From NCBI GenBank assembly GCA_902515485.1, contig CABXUR010000004.1, forward strand, positions 1 through 58,631: a stretch of DNA of 58,631 bases. Reading direction: 5' to 3'. Below the pieces are notes generated by a model. The model had not been told where the DNA came from. It did not search any database and saw nothing but the letters and a program-made list of their open reading frames with translations. Origin of the DNA: an uncultured Pelagibacteraceae bacterium. Its GTDB lineage: Bacteria > Pseudomonadota > Alphaproteobacteria > Pelagibacterales > Pelagibacteraceae. Position numbers and translations under genes: made by a program. Numbering within the stretch: the stretch's first letter is position 1; the number at the start of each line of letters is the position of its first letter. Of this stretch, positions 35,678-43,955 are shown piece after piece.

Positions 35678-36556
35678 ATGCAACAATTACCATTCGATAA
35701 AAGATCAGGAAAAATTTGGTTTAATAATGAATTATGTGATTGGCAGGATGCTCGAGTTCATATTATTAGTCATGGTATGCACTATGCTAGTTTAGTTTTT
35801 GAAGGCTTAAGAGTTTACAATACAAAAATTTTTAAATTAAATGAACATACAGATAGACTTTTCAAATCTGCTAAAATTTTAGATATGAAAATTCCTTATT
35901 CATATGATGAAATTATTGAAGCTACTGAAAAACTTGTTTCTGATCAAAATATTCAAAACGGATATATTAGACCTTTTGTTTGGAGAGGTAGTGAAATGAT
36001 GGGGGTTTCTGCGCAGAATACTAAGATTAATGTAGCTATAGCAATATGGGATTGGCCAACATACTTCAATGCTGAATTAAAGTTAAAAGGTATTAAATTA
36101 AATATTTCTAAGTGGCAAAGGCCACCTCAAAATTCATCGCCTTGGGAGAGTAAAGCTGCTGGTTTATATATGATTTGCACACTTTCTAAGCATCAAGCTG
36201 AAAAAGATGGGTTCACAGACTCGTTGATGTTGGACCATGAAGGCAACATAGCTGAAGCTACAAGTGCTAATATTTTTTTTAAAGATGAAAATAATGAATT
36301 ACATACACCTATTCCAGACTCATTTTTAGATGGTATCACTAGAAAAACTGTTATTGATTTAGCAAAATCAAAAAATATTAAAATAATAGAAAGAAAAATT
36401 TCTCCTAAAGAAATCTCTAGTTTTAAAGGATGTTTCATAACAGGTACAGCAGCAGAGATTACACCTGTCGGAAATATTCTAGATGATAAATTTGAAGTGT
36501 GTGATTTAATTAAAGATCTTTCTTCTAGTTATGAAAAATTAGTTGGAAAAAACTAG
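35678..36556 (+). CDS. ilvE: Branched-chain-amino-acid aminotransferase-like (class IV PLP)
   Basis: This 292-residue fold-type IV aminotransferase has the family N-terminus KIWFNNELCDWQDARVHIISHGMHYAS with GLRVY. The PLP Lys is in WESKAAGLYMICTLSK. EATSANIFF and GCFITGTAAEITPV complete the active site. It could be IlvE for valine, leucine and isoleucine, or a D-amino-acid or omega-type relative. As the last gene of the operon it may supply or remove an amino group in the catabolic route. It ends two bases from the convergent potC stop. Confidence 0.85.
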   Translation: MQQLPFDKRSGKIWFNNELCDWQDARVHIISHGMHYASLVFEGLRVYNTKIFKLNEHTDRLFKSAKILDMKIPYSYDEIIEATEKLVSDQNIQNGYIRPFVWRGSEMMGVSAQNTKINVAIAIWDWPTYFNAELKLKGIKLNISKWQRPPQNSSPWESKAAGLYMICTLSKHQAEKDGFTDSLMLDHEGNIAEATSANIFFKDENNELHTPIPDSFLDGITRKTVIDLAKSKNIKIIERKISPKEISSFKGCFITGTAAEITPVGNILDDKFEVCDLIKDLSSSYEKLVGKN

Positions 36557-36558
36557 AA

Positions 36559-37413
36559 CTATCTATTAATTCCTCTTAGTCTTTCAGACCTTCTTCTTAA
36601 AAGTTCTGCAGTAACCAAAATTAAAGTAGACATTACAATTAAACATGTTGCAACTGCCATTATTGTTGGACTTAATTGTTCTCTTAATCCTACCCACATT
36701 TGAATTGGGATAGTAGTATTTTCTAATCCAGCTAAGAATAATACGACTACAACTTCATCAAACGATGTCACAAACGCAAATAGTGCACCAGAAATTACAC
36801 CAGGCATAATTAAAGGCAGTGTTATTTTCATAAATGTATTTACTGGATTACTTCCTAAACTTGCTGCAGCTCTTGTTACACTATGATCAAAACCAGATAA
36901 AGTTGCGGTAACTGTGATTACAACAAACGGAGTTCCTAAAATTATATGTGATAAAACAATACCAGTATGTGTTGCAGCTAATCCTACTTTTGCCATAAAG
37001 AAAAAAATTGCAGTACCAGAAATAATTAATGGAACAATCATCGGTGAAATCAACAAAGCCATGAAAGCTGCTTTATATGGCATGTGTCTACTGCTTAATC
37101 CTAAAGCAGCAACTGTTCCAAGAATTGTTGACCCAATAGTAGCAAAGAAAGCTATAATTAAACTATTTTTTGTTGCTAATCCCCATGGATTTTTTGTTCC
37201 ATAAATCATATCTTCGTACCATCTTAAAGAAAAACCTTCCGGATCAAGTGCTAACATTTTAGCAGAAAAATGAATATATTGTTCTGCATTGAATGAAAGT
37301 GGCAAAATTACAAATAATGGTGCAATTAAAAAAAAGAATACAAATCCACAAAATGTTAAATAAGTATAATGCCATATTCTATAATTTAGAGGTGTATGAT
37401 TTGGTAATGCCAT
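36559..37413 (-). CDS. potC: Polyamine-type ABC transporter permease (PotC family)
   Basis: This 284-residue inner-membrane permease has six predicted helices. PotC-type motifs are SLRWYEDMIYG near residue 60 and the EAA loop RAAASLGSNPVNTFMKITLPLIMPGV. The C-terminal TSFDEVVVVLFLAGLENTTIPIQMW is characteristic. It is three bases downstream of potB and the last gene of eutA-doeA-potADBC. PotC-family systems carry spermidine or putrescine but also other cations and osmolytes. Confidence 0.92.
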   Translation of the reverse strand: MALPNHTPLNYRIWHYTYLTFCGFVFFFLIAPLFVILPLSFNAEQYIHFSAKMLALDPEGFSLRWYEDMIYGTKNPWGLATKNSLIIAFFATIGSTILGTVAALGLSSRHMPYKAAFMALLISPMIVPLIISGTAIFFFMAKVGLAATHTGIVLSHIILGTPFVVITVTATLSGFDHSVTRAAASLGSNPVNTFMKITLPLIMPGVISGALFAFVTSFDEVVVVLFLAGLENTTIPIQMWVGLREQLSPTIMAVATCLIVMSTLILVTAELLRRRSERLRGINR

Positions 37414-37416
37414 AAG

Positions 37417-38664
37417 TTATCCTAATTTTATATTATCTATTCCAACTAGTTTGTTATAAACCCAATAAATTGCTAATACTCCAACTAATAGCATAGTGCC
37501 TAGAGCTGAGGCAAAAGCCCAATCTAAAGAACTCTTCATATGATATGCGATTGTATTACTTATTAAAGACCCACTTGCTCCTCCAACTAATGCTGGAGTT
37601 ATGTAATAACCTATAGCTAAAATAAATACCAATAAACATCCAGCACCAATACCTGGAATAGTTAAGGGAAAATAAATTTTTACAAAAGATACTAGTGGTG
37701 TTCCACCTAATGATTTACCTGCTCTCATCAAACTTGGAGATATAGTTTTCATCACACTGTACAAAGGTAAAACCATAAAAGGTAATAATATTTGTGTCAT
37801 AGCAACAAATGTACCAATAACATTGTACATGAGCTCGGGCCTATTATCGTCTGCAGCTAGGCCAAGCCAAACAATCAAATCATTAATGGGTCCCTGCTGT
37901 TGAAGCAAAACCATCCAGCTTGAAGTTCTAACTAATAATGATGTCCAAAAAGGAAGTAATACACAAATCATCAATAAATTACTGTATTTCATAGGTAAAG
38001 TTGCTAGTAAATGTGAAATTGGATAAGCAAGAACAAAACAAAAAAGAGTAACCCAAAAAGCTACATTTATTGTTCTCATCCACAAAATTTTATAAATTCT
38101 TCTGTCTTCCTCTACCTGAACTATGTTTTTATTCTGGTCAAATCTCATATCCACACCTTTTAGATATTTTGCATATGACCAATTGGGAGCTGCATTTCTT
38201 AAAGCAACTAAATATTCAGGCTGACCCCATCTTTTATGAATTTTAATGAATTGCTCTTTATAATTACCTTCTTCAATTTTTTTTAATTTTCTGACAGTTT
38301 TTTTTATCAAACTACTAAAACCAGATTTTTCATAATTCAATCTTGCAATAATTTTTCCATAAGTTTTATTTTCTTTTAAATATTTTAAATCTTCATATAT
38401 TGCCTTATAGACAGGCTCATCTGGTAAATCCTGTCCATCCCAACTTTCCATAGCTTTAAATGTTTTAGGAAGCATTTTCGTGATCATACGATCATCAACA
38501 CTTCTAAATAGCATATCTCCAATTGGAAAAACGTAAATAATAAGTATAAATAAAAAAAGTGGAGCTACTAGTAGAACTGCCTTAAGTTTATTTTTTCTTT
38601 CAGCCTTTTTAAGGCTTTGTTCTAGAGGTATTCCGTCAGATGATAAAATTTGCTCTTTGCTCAT
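37417..38664 (-). CDS. potB: Polyamine-type ABC transporter permease (PotB family) with large periplasmic insertion
   Basis: This 415-residue permease is roughly 130 residues longer than standard PotB. Helix 1 (about 28-48) is followed by a charged, helical stretch of about 140 residues (DDRMITKMLPKTFKAMESWD... to ...VQVEEDRRIYKIL), probably periplasmic. The normal core then has FWTSLLVRTSSWMVLLQQQGPIND and the EAA-like RAGKSLGGTPLVSFVKIYFPLTIPG. A terminator-like hairpin separates it from potD, lowering its expected expression. Confidence 0.9.
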   Translation of the reverse strand: MSKEQILSSDGIPLEQSLKKAERKNKLKAVLLVAPLFLFILIIYVFPIGDMLFRSVDDRMITKMLPKTFKAMESWDGQDLPDEPVYKAIYEDLKYLKENKTYGKIIARLNYEKSGFSSLIKKTVRKLKKIEEGNYKEQFIKIHKRWGQPEYLVALRNAAPNWSYAKYLKGVDMRFDQNKNIVQVEEDRRIYKILWMRTINVAFWVTLFCFVLAYPISHLLATLPMKYSNLLMICVLLPFWTSLLVRTSSWMVLLQQQGPINDLIVWLGLAADDNRPELMYNVIGTFVAMTQILLPFMVLPLYSVMKTISPSLMRAGKSLGGTPLVSFVKIYFPLTIPGIGAGCLLVFILAIGYYITPALVGGASGSLISNTIAYHMKSSLDWAFASALGTMLLVGVLAIYWVYNKLVGIDNIKLG

Positions 38665-38667
38665 AAT

Positions 38668-38700
38668 AAAAAAAAAGGGCGGTTAGTTATATAACCGCCC
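38668..38700 (-). terminator. Terminator/attenuator between potD and potB
   Basis: On the minus strand a 9-bp GC-rich stem (gggcggtta/taaccgccc, at 38677-38685 and 38692-38700) is followed by nine or more T. This is a textbook intrinsic terminator placed directly after potD and only a few bases before the potB ATG. Permease expression would need read-through. Confidence 0.9.
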
Positions 38701-38736
38701 TAATAATATAGTAAAAACTTAATCTATAAAACTAAA

Positions 38737-39864
38737 TTATAGACCAGCTTTCATTGCTTCCCACTTCTCATTAATCTCATCCTGGTTATCTGCCCAGTAA
38801 TCAGGGTTCATAAGAATATGGCTTTTTAAGTTAGTAGGATTCGTTGGCATATGTGGTACCATGTTTGTTTTACCATCTTTATACCAAGGCTCTCCGGCTT
38901 CCATTACAGCAATTGAAGATTTTCTCCAAGGAGCGTATGCAATATACTTAGCACTTCCAGCTAAACCTTCTGAGCTTGTCATCTCTCTAAGTACTTTCAA
39001 AGCTTTACCATTAGCATCGTTAGGTCCACCCTTAACCATTGCAAAATACTCATAGTCAAGAATTTGGGCATCCCATACTTGTACAAGTGGAGTTCCTTCC
39101 ATTTGTGCATTAAAGAATCTACCATTCCAACCAGTAGCCATAACTACTTCACCATTAGCTAATAGTTCTGGTGGTTGAGCTCCAGCATTCCAAAATACAC
39201 ATCCACCGTTAGGATCCGTACAAAGTTTTTTAATTTTACCTAAAGCTCTGTCAATACCAGCACCTTCCATTTTTCTGTAAAGTAAGTCTCCACCAGCTTG
39301 TGCTCCACTAGCTTTTACTCCATCAGCAACCAATGCGATCTCTAAGTTAGACATAGCACCTTTGTAGATTGCTCTTTTTCCTGGAAACTTTTTAGTATTA
39401 AAAAAGTCTTTAATTGTTTTTGGTTTTTTATCTCCAATAGTTGCATCATTGTAAGCAAAATTCCAAGAGTACAGAATGTTACCAACTGCACATTTAGATG
39501 GCATGCCAGTAAAGAAGTCTTGACTTGCAGGTGTTCCATCTGGAGCAGGCGCGAAATCTTTATCAAAATCAAATTCAACAAAAATTCCTTCATCACATCC
39601 GATGATTGTATCTTTTGCATACACATCCATGATGTCCCAAGTAATTGCACCAGCTTCTTTTTGCGCTTTAATTTCTGATAATCCACCAGTGTAGTCTACC
39701 CAATTAACAGGTATTCCTAACTTTGCAGCTGTAGGATCACCATACCCTAATTTTTGCGACTCTGTATAGGCTCCACCCCAAGACACTACAGTAACTGCAA
39801 ATGCTGAAGTTGTTACAGAAAGCACAAAAGAAAGAGCAAGTAATAATTTACTTAATTTTTTCAT
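38737..39864 (-). CDS. potD: Polyamine-type ABC transporter substrate-binding protein (PotD family)
   Basis: This 375-residue periplasmic binding protein has a Sec signal peptide (MKKLSKLLLALSFVLSVTTSAFA). VTVVSWGGAYTESQ starts the mature domain. TWDIMDVYAKDTIIGCDEG, YKGAMSNLEIALVADGV and DYEYFAMVKGGPNDANGKALKVL are typical of family-1/PotD proteins. Two or more cysteine pairs (for example CTDPNGGC) may form disulfides. It has its own strong promoter-like sequence and a clear ribosome site (aggagaat). Polyamines are the family default; linkage to eutA-doeA suggests ectoine-type or other zwitterionic ligands as an alternative. Confidence 0.9.
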   Translation of the reverse strand: MKKLSKLLLALSFVLSVTTSAFAVTVVSWGGAYTESQKLGYGDPTAAKLGIPVNWVDYTGGLSEIKAQKEAGAITWDIMDVYAKDTIIGCDEGIFVEFDFDKDFAPAPDGTPASQDFFTGMPSKCAVGNILYSWNFAYNDATIGDKKPKTIKDFFNTKKFPGKRAIYKGAMSNLEIALVADGVKASGAQAGGDLLYRKMEGAGIDRALGKIKKLCTDPNGGCVFWNAGAQPPELLANGEVVMATGWNGRFFNAQMEGTPLVQVWDAQILDYEYFAMVKGGPNDANGKALKVLREMTSSEGLAGSAKYIAYAPWRKSSIAVMEAGEPWYKDGKTNMVPHMPTNPTNLKSHILMNPDYWADNQDEINEKWEAMKAGL

Positions 39865-39878
39865 TTATTCTCCTATTT

Positions 39879-39890
39879 AACGTTAACGTT
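39879..39890. promoter_or_regulatory. Perfect 12-bp palindrome in the potD leader
   Basis: The sequence aacgttaacgtt is self-complementary across 12 bases and lies between the predicted potD transcription start and its ribosome site, about 15 bases before the ATG. In this AT-rich DNA its symmetric CG-containing core is unusual. An operator is possible; no regulator gene is nearby. Confidence 0.5.
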
Positions 39891-39908
39891 TAGTTTTTAT
39901 AAAGCGAA

Positions 39909-39937
39909 ATTAAAACAATATAGGAAAGCATAGTCAA
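39909..39937 (-). promoter_or_regulatory. Candidate sigma-70-type promoter of potD
   Basis: On the minus strand, TTGACT (39932-39937) is followed after exactly 17 bases by TTTAAT (39909-39914). Each box has one mismatch to consensus. Transcription would start near 39902, giving a leader of about 38 bases that contains the palindrome and an aggagaat ribosome site (39867-39874). Confidence 0.65.
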
Positions 39938-39989
39938 CAGTTGATTAATATTTGCTCAAGATGAAGTAATTATCTGATATTTTAAGTCT

Positions 39990-41075
39990 TTATTTAGGGT
40001 CTAATGCTCTGCAGTCAACACTGTTCCAACCAATATTTATCTCTTTACCTTCTTTAATATCCATCCTGCTTGAACTATTTGGAACTTTTAAGATAAATTC
40101 TTTATTGCCAAGTAGATCAACTCTTAATCTCGTATGATCTCCATGATAAATTACCTCTTCAATTTTACCTTTGTGATTATTATCCATTTCAGACTCAGGA
40201 TCTATTAGTGCTCTTTCAGGTCTTAAAGAAACTGTAGTCTTTTCCCCTTTTGATTTTGCAACAATTGGATTTGCTAAAATTTCTATTCCTGAATTTAATT
40301 TAATTTTACATTTATCTCCCTCTACATCTGACACCTCCCCGGCGAAAGTATTATTCTCACCAATAAATTCAGCTACAAAGGAATTGACAGGTCTCTCGTA
40401 TAATTCATCTGGACTTGAAAGCTGTTGAACTTTTCCATCATTGAATACAGCAATTCTATTTGACATAGTCAAAGCCTCAGTTTGATCATGAGTTACATAT
40501 ACAACTGTAACACCGATACTTTCATGGATATGTTTAATTTCATATTGCATACTTTCTCTTAAATTTTTATCTAAGGCTCCTAAAGGCTCGTCCATTAGAA
40601 CTAATTTTGGGTCAAATACTAACGATCTTGCAACAGCTACTCTTTGTTGTTGACCACCTGACAATTGCATTGGCATTCTTGCTTCAAACCCTTGAAGAGA
40701 AACCATTGATAAAGCTTTATCAACTTTTTTATCAGCTTCATCTTTTGGAATTTTTCTAACTCTTAGCGGAAATGCTAAATTTTCATAAACCGTCATATGT
40801 GGAAACAATGCATAGTTTTGAAATACCATTCCTATACCTCTTTTATGTGGAGGAATATCTGAAATGACTTTGTTGTCTAAATAAATTTGTCCATTAGTTG
40901 GAGTTTCAAATCCGGCTAACATCATCAAACAAGTTGTTTTACCTGAACCAGATGGTCCAAGCATTGTAACAAATTCACCTTCTTCAATATCTAGATTTAA
41001 ACCCTTTACGACAAGTTGTTTACCATCGTAACTTTTATCAACATTTTCAAATCTTACGAAGTGATCATTGCCCAT
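39990..41075 (-). CDS. potA: Polyamine-type ABC transporter ATP-binding protein (PotA family)
   Basis: This 361-residue ABC ATPase has Walker A GPSGSGKTTCL near residue 40, Q-loop MVFQNYALFPHMTV, signature LSGGQQQRVAVARSL, Walker B LVLMDEPLGALD and switch His in VYVTHDQTEAL. A C-terminal TOBE-type regulatory domain covers about residues 245-355. It powers PotB/PotC. It lies 39 bases downstream of doeA and 125 bases upstream of potD, in a binding-protein-internal order A-D-B-C. Confidence 0.93.
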   Translation of the reverse strand: MGNDHFVRFENVDKSYDGKQLVVKGLNLDIEEGEFVTMLGPSGSGKTTCLMMLAGFETPTNGQIYLDNKVISDIPPHKRGIGMVFQNYALFPHMTVYENLAFPLRVRKIPKDEADKKVDKALSMVSLQGFEARMPMQLSGGQQQRVAVARSLVFDPKLVLMDEPLGALDKNLRESMQYEIKHIHESIGVTVVYVTHDQTEALTMSNRIAVFNDGKVQQLSSPDELYERPVNSFVAEFIGENNTFAGEVSDVEGDKCKIKLNSGIEILANPIVAKSKGEKTTVSLRPERALIDPESEMDNNHKGKIEEVIYHGDHTRLRVDLLGNKEFILKVPNSSSRMDIKEGKEINIGWNSVDCRALDPK

Positions 41076-41114
41076 ACAACCTTAAAACATTAGTTAGATT
41101 GATAATCAAGCAAT

Positions 41115-42281
41115 TTATTTAATGAATAATTCTTTACTCATATTACAAAATAATTCACTACCATTTTCTGTTACTCTTACTGCTTCTGAAGCTTCAACTC
41201 CCCAGTCACCAAATTGCATTACAGCTATCATATGAAAACAAACATTGGGTTTAAGAACAGTCATGTCTCCTTTATAAATATTAAGAGTATGTTCTCCCCA
41301 ATCTGGTGGGTAGCCAATACCTATCGAATAACCAGTTCTAGACTTCTTTTCAATTCCATACTTATCTAGTATTTTCCAAAAAGCCTGAGCAACTTGATCT
41401 GCTGTATTTCCTGGTTTTGTAGCACTAATACCAGCCTCTAAAGCTTCAATAGTTTTTTTCATAGTATCAATTTTTAGTTGATCTGGTTTTCCAAGTAATA
41501 CAGTTCTTGCCATAGGTGCATGATATCTTTTATAAACTCCTGATAGTTCAATAATAGTAGCTTCACCTTCTACAAACTTATCCTGAGACGCAGTTAAATG
41601 AGAGGCAGAAGTTCCTTTTCCTGTAGGAAGTAACGTTGCTATACTTGAGTATTCACCACCAAACTCTTCGGTTCCATAAAATAATGTCTTTTGAATTTCA
41701 CCTACGGCATCACATTGCCTTACTCCTGGATTTATAACTTCCATAGCGGTTTTCATCCCTTTTTCAGAAATTTTAGCAGCTGACTTCATAAATTCAATTT
41801 CAGTATCTGATTTAACTAATCTTACCCAGTTAACTAATCTATCACTATCAACTATCTTTGCATTTGGTAAACCTTGTTTTATTTTTTCATGACAAAATGC
41901 TGTGTAGTAGTGTGCATCCATCTCTACACCAATACAAAGTTTGTCCCATTTTTTTTCTTTGATGATTTGAACTAAGTAATCATAAGGATGCTTTGGCCAA
42001 GTATGAATATAATTTTCATCATAAACTATAATATTTTCATTTTTAAGATAAGATTTTATATAAGCTCCACCAGCATCTTGAGCTCTAACAAAACATAAAG
42101 GTTCATCTGCATTGACATGAATTATTGCACATTGTGCATAATAAAAAGACCAGGCATCATAACCAGTTAAGTAATTTAAATTATTTGTATCATGAGAGAT
42201 TAATAATTCGATGCTTTTTTCTTGCATCATTTTTTGAGTTTTCTTTAATCTATCTTTGTATTCTTCTTTTGTAAAAAGCAT
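41115..42281 (-). CDS. doeA: Ectoine hydrolase-like M24-family protein (creatinase-type fold)
   Basis: This 388-residue pita-bread-fold protein most closely matches DoeA/EutD, which opens the ectoine ring to N-acetyl-diaminobutyrate. Recognised segments are YLTGYDAWSFYYAQC, VNWVRLVKSDTEIEFM and NPGVRQCDAVGEIQ. LLPTGKGTSASHL, KSRTGYSIGIGYPPDWGEHT and the closing WGVEASEAVRVTENG follow. At the usual metal-ligand sites the sequence reads ELSGVYKRYHAPMAR, with the two aspartates of metal-dependent M24 peptidases replaced, as in creatinase-like members. I use the ATG at 42281, which overlaps the eutA stop; a TTG lies one codon upstream. Creatinase or another cyclic amidine hydrolase is the main alternative. 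Confidence 0.8.
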   Translation of the reverse strand: MLFTKEEYKDRLKKTQKMMQEKSIELLISHDTNNLNYLTGYDAWSFYYAQCAIIHVNADEPLCFVRAQDAGGAYIKSYLKNENIIVYDENYIHTWPKHPYDYLVQIIKEKKWDKLCIGVEMDAHYYTAFCHEKIKQGLPNAKIVDSDRLVNWVRLVKSDTEIEFMKSAAKISEKGMKTAMEVINPGVRQCDAVGEIQKTLFYGTEEFGGEYSSIATLLPTGKGTSASHLTASQDKFVEGEATIIELSGVYKRYHAPMARTVLLGKPDQLKIDTMKKTIEALEAGISATKPGNTADQVAQAFWKILDKYGIEKKSRTGYSIGIGYPPDWGEHTLNIYKGDMTVLKPNVCFHMIAVMQFGDWGVEASEAVRVTENGSELFCNMSKELFIK

Positions 42282-43027
42282 CAATTACTTTGGAATAATT
42301 TTCCAAATCCTTCCACTGAATTATTTTTATTTATTTTCTCAAGTGTATCCCAAATCAAAGCCTGATTACTGGATAGAACAATTGTATTTAATTTTTTTTC
42401 TAATTCATCAATTATTGGTAATACTGGCAAGGCTGTACATGAAACAAATAAAGCCTCTGCTCCATTTAAATCTATTTTAGATAAAACTTCACACAAATAA
42501 TTCTGATCAACTTTACCAATATCATAATCTGCTTCTATATCAAAATATGCATTTGAAGTAATTTCAAATCCTTCACTTTTAAAGTATTCAGCTACATCAT
42601 CATTAAGTTTTTTACTATAAGGAGTAAAAAGACATATCTTATTAATATTCAATTTTTTTAAAGCTTTTATTGCAGCAGTACTTGGCGTCGTAACATCTGC
42701 CATCGGTTTGGCTACTTTAATTTTTTGCTCTATAGAACTATAACCCGCAGCTATAGTTCCTGAAGTGCATCCATAAACAACACAGTCGATATCTTGATCT
42801 GGCAAAATATCTTTTGTAACTTCTGTAACTTTATTAGACATTTTTATTAGATTTTCCGTAGTTAGTGGGTTGTAACATTCAATACGGTTAACAAAAAAGT
42901 CAATATCACGGTTTTTAATTACATTTATAAAGTCTCTTTCAATCATAAAGTCACTTGCAAGTGCTATTAAGCCTACTCTGGGATTTGACTTGGAAATATA
43001 TTTTGGTTCTATTTTTGTTGAATTCAT
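42281..43027 (-). CDS. eutA: EutA-like protein (Asp/Glu racemase / arylmalonate decarboxylase fold)
   Basis: This 248-residue protein of the maleate isomerase/arylmalonate decarboxylase superfamily is closest to EutA of ectoine-utilisation clusters. It begins PRVGLIALASDFMIERDF. The two catalytic-type cysteines are Cys87 in VYGCTSGT and Cys197 in FVSCTALP. EutA's exact reaction is not settled; it has been linked to hydroxyectoine use. The overlap of its stop with the doeA start makes co-translation likely and supports both calls. The start lies 55 bases from the divergent DMT transporter gene. Confidence 0.78.
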   Translation of the reverse strand: MNSTKIEPKYISKSNPRVGLIALASDFMIERDFINVIKNRDIDFFVNRIECYNPLTTENLIKMSNKVTEVTKDILPDQDIDCVVYGCTSGTIAAGYSSIEQKIKVAKPMADVTTPSTAAIKALKKLNINKICLFTPYSKKLNDDVAEYFKSEGFEITSNAYFDIEADYDIGKVDQNYLCEVLSKIDLNGAEALFVSCTALPVLPIIDELEKKLNTIVLSSNQALIWDTLEKINKNNSVEGFGKLFQSN

Positions 43028-43082
43028 AATTTAAAAGGGTGAATATATCATAAGTTCTTTAATCATTAATATAAAAAACAAT

Positions 43083-43955
43083 ATGAATATAAAAGACACC
43101 TTTGTTGCATCTTTGGTGCCTATATTTTTAGGTTTTGGTTTTGTTATAGCCAAACCTGCATTTGAGTCTTTTCCTCCAATTTTGTTAATGGGAATTCGAT
43201 TTATGTTTGCAGCATCTATTTTAATTTGGTGGTTTCCAATACCGTGGGGATACTTAAAAAAAATTTTTATTGCATCTTTTATAGCTAATACATTGCAATA
43301 TAGTATTACGTATTCTGGTTTAAATTTAATAGATGCTTCTGCAGCGGTGCTATTAGTGCAAACTGAAGTTCCTTTTGGGGTAATTTTTGCATATTTCATG
43401 CTTAAAGAAAAACCAACCATACGAGCTTTGGTTGGGATTGGAATTGCTTTTATTGGAGTTTACGTTTTAACAGGATCACCCAGTTTAGATGGAAAGTTTA
43501 TTGGTATCGGTCTAACAATTTTAGGATCTGCAATATGGGCGCTAGGCCAAGTTGTTGTTAAGCCACTGAGTAAAGAAATTAACCCACTAGCTTTAGTTGC
43601 TTGGCTGGCATTATTTTCTGGGCCAATTTTAATATTTATTTCAGCAATACTAGATGGAAATACAATAGGATATTTATCAAATGCAAAATTTGATCATTGG
43701 GTCATTGCTGTTTATATTGGTTTTATAATGCAACCAATTACTTATGGCTGCTTCTACTATGTTTTAAAAAATAATCCACTCTACAAAGTTCTTCCAATTG
43801 TAACTATGGGTATTCCTCCAACAGGATTATTAGCAGCAATATTTCTTTTAGGAGAAAAACCTACACAAGAATTATTTACTGGTGGGGCACTAATTATTGT
43901 TGGAGTAATTTTAATTGTATTTACAAAAAATAAAAATGATGAGGTTAAAAAATGA
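43083..43955 (+). CDS. EamA/DMT family transporter
   Basis: This 290-residue inner-membrane protein has about ten hydrophobic helices in two EamA repeats. Typical motifs are LVPIFLGFGFVIAKPAFE at the start and LRALVGIGIAFIGVYVLTG-like and GLTILGSAIWALGQV segments at the repeat boundary. GALIIVGVILIVF ends the second repeat. DMT proteins export or import amino acids and metabolites; the substrate is not readable. It overlaps the following dehydrogenase by four bases, so the two probably serve one metabolite. Confidence 0.9.
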   Translation: MNIKDTFVASLVPIFLGFGFVIAKPAFESFPPILLMGIRFMFAASILIWWFPIPWGYLKKIFIASFIANTLQYSITYSGLNLIDASAAVLLVQTEVPFGVIFAYFMLKEKPTIRALVGIGIAFIGVYVLTGSPSLDGKFIGIGLTILGSAIWALGQVVVKPLSKEINPLALVAWLALFSGPILIFISAILDGNTIGYLSNAKFDHWVIAVYIGFIMQPITYGCFYYVLKNNPLYKVLPIVTMGIPPTGLLAAIFLLGEKPTQELFTGGALIIVGVILIVFTKNKNDEVKK

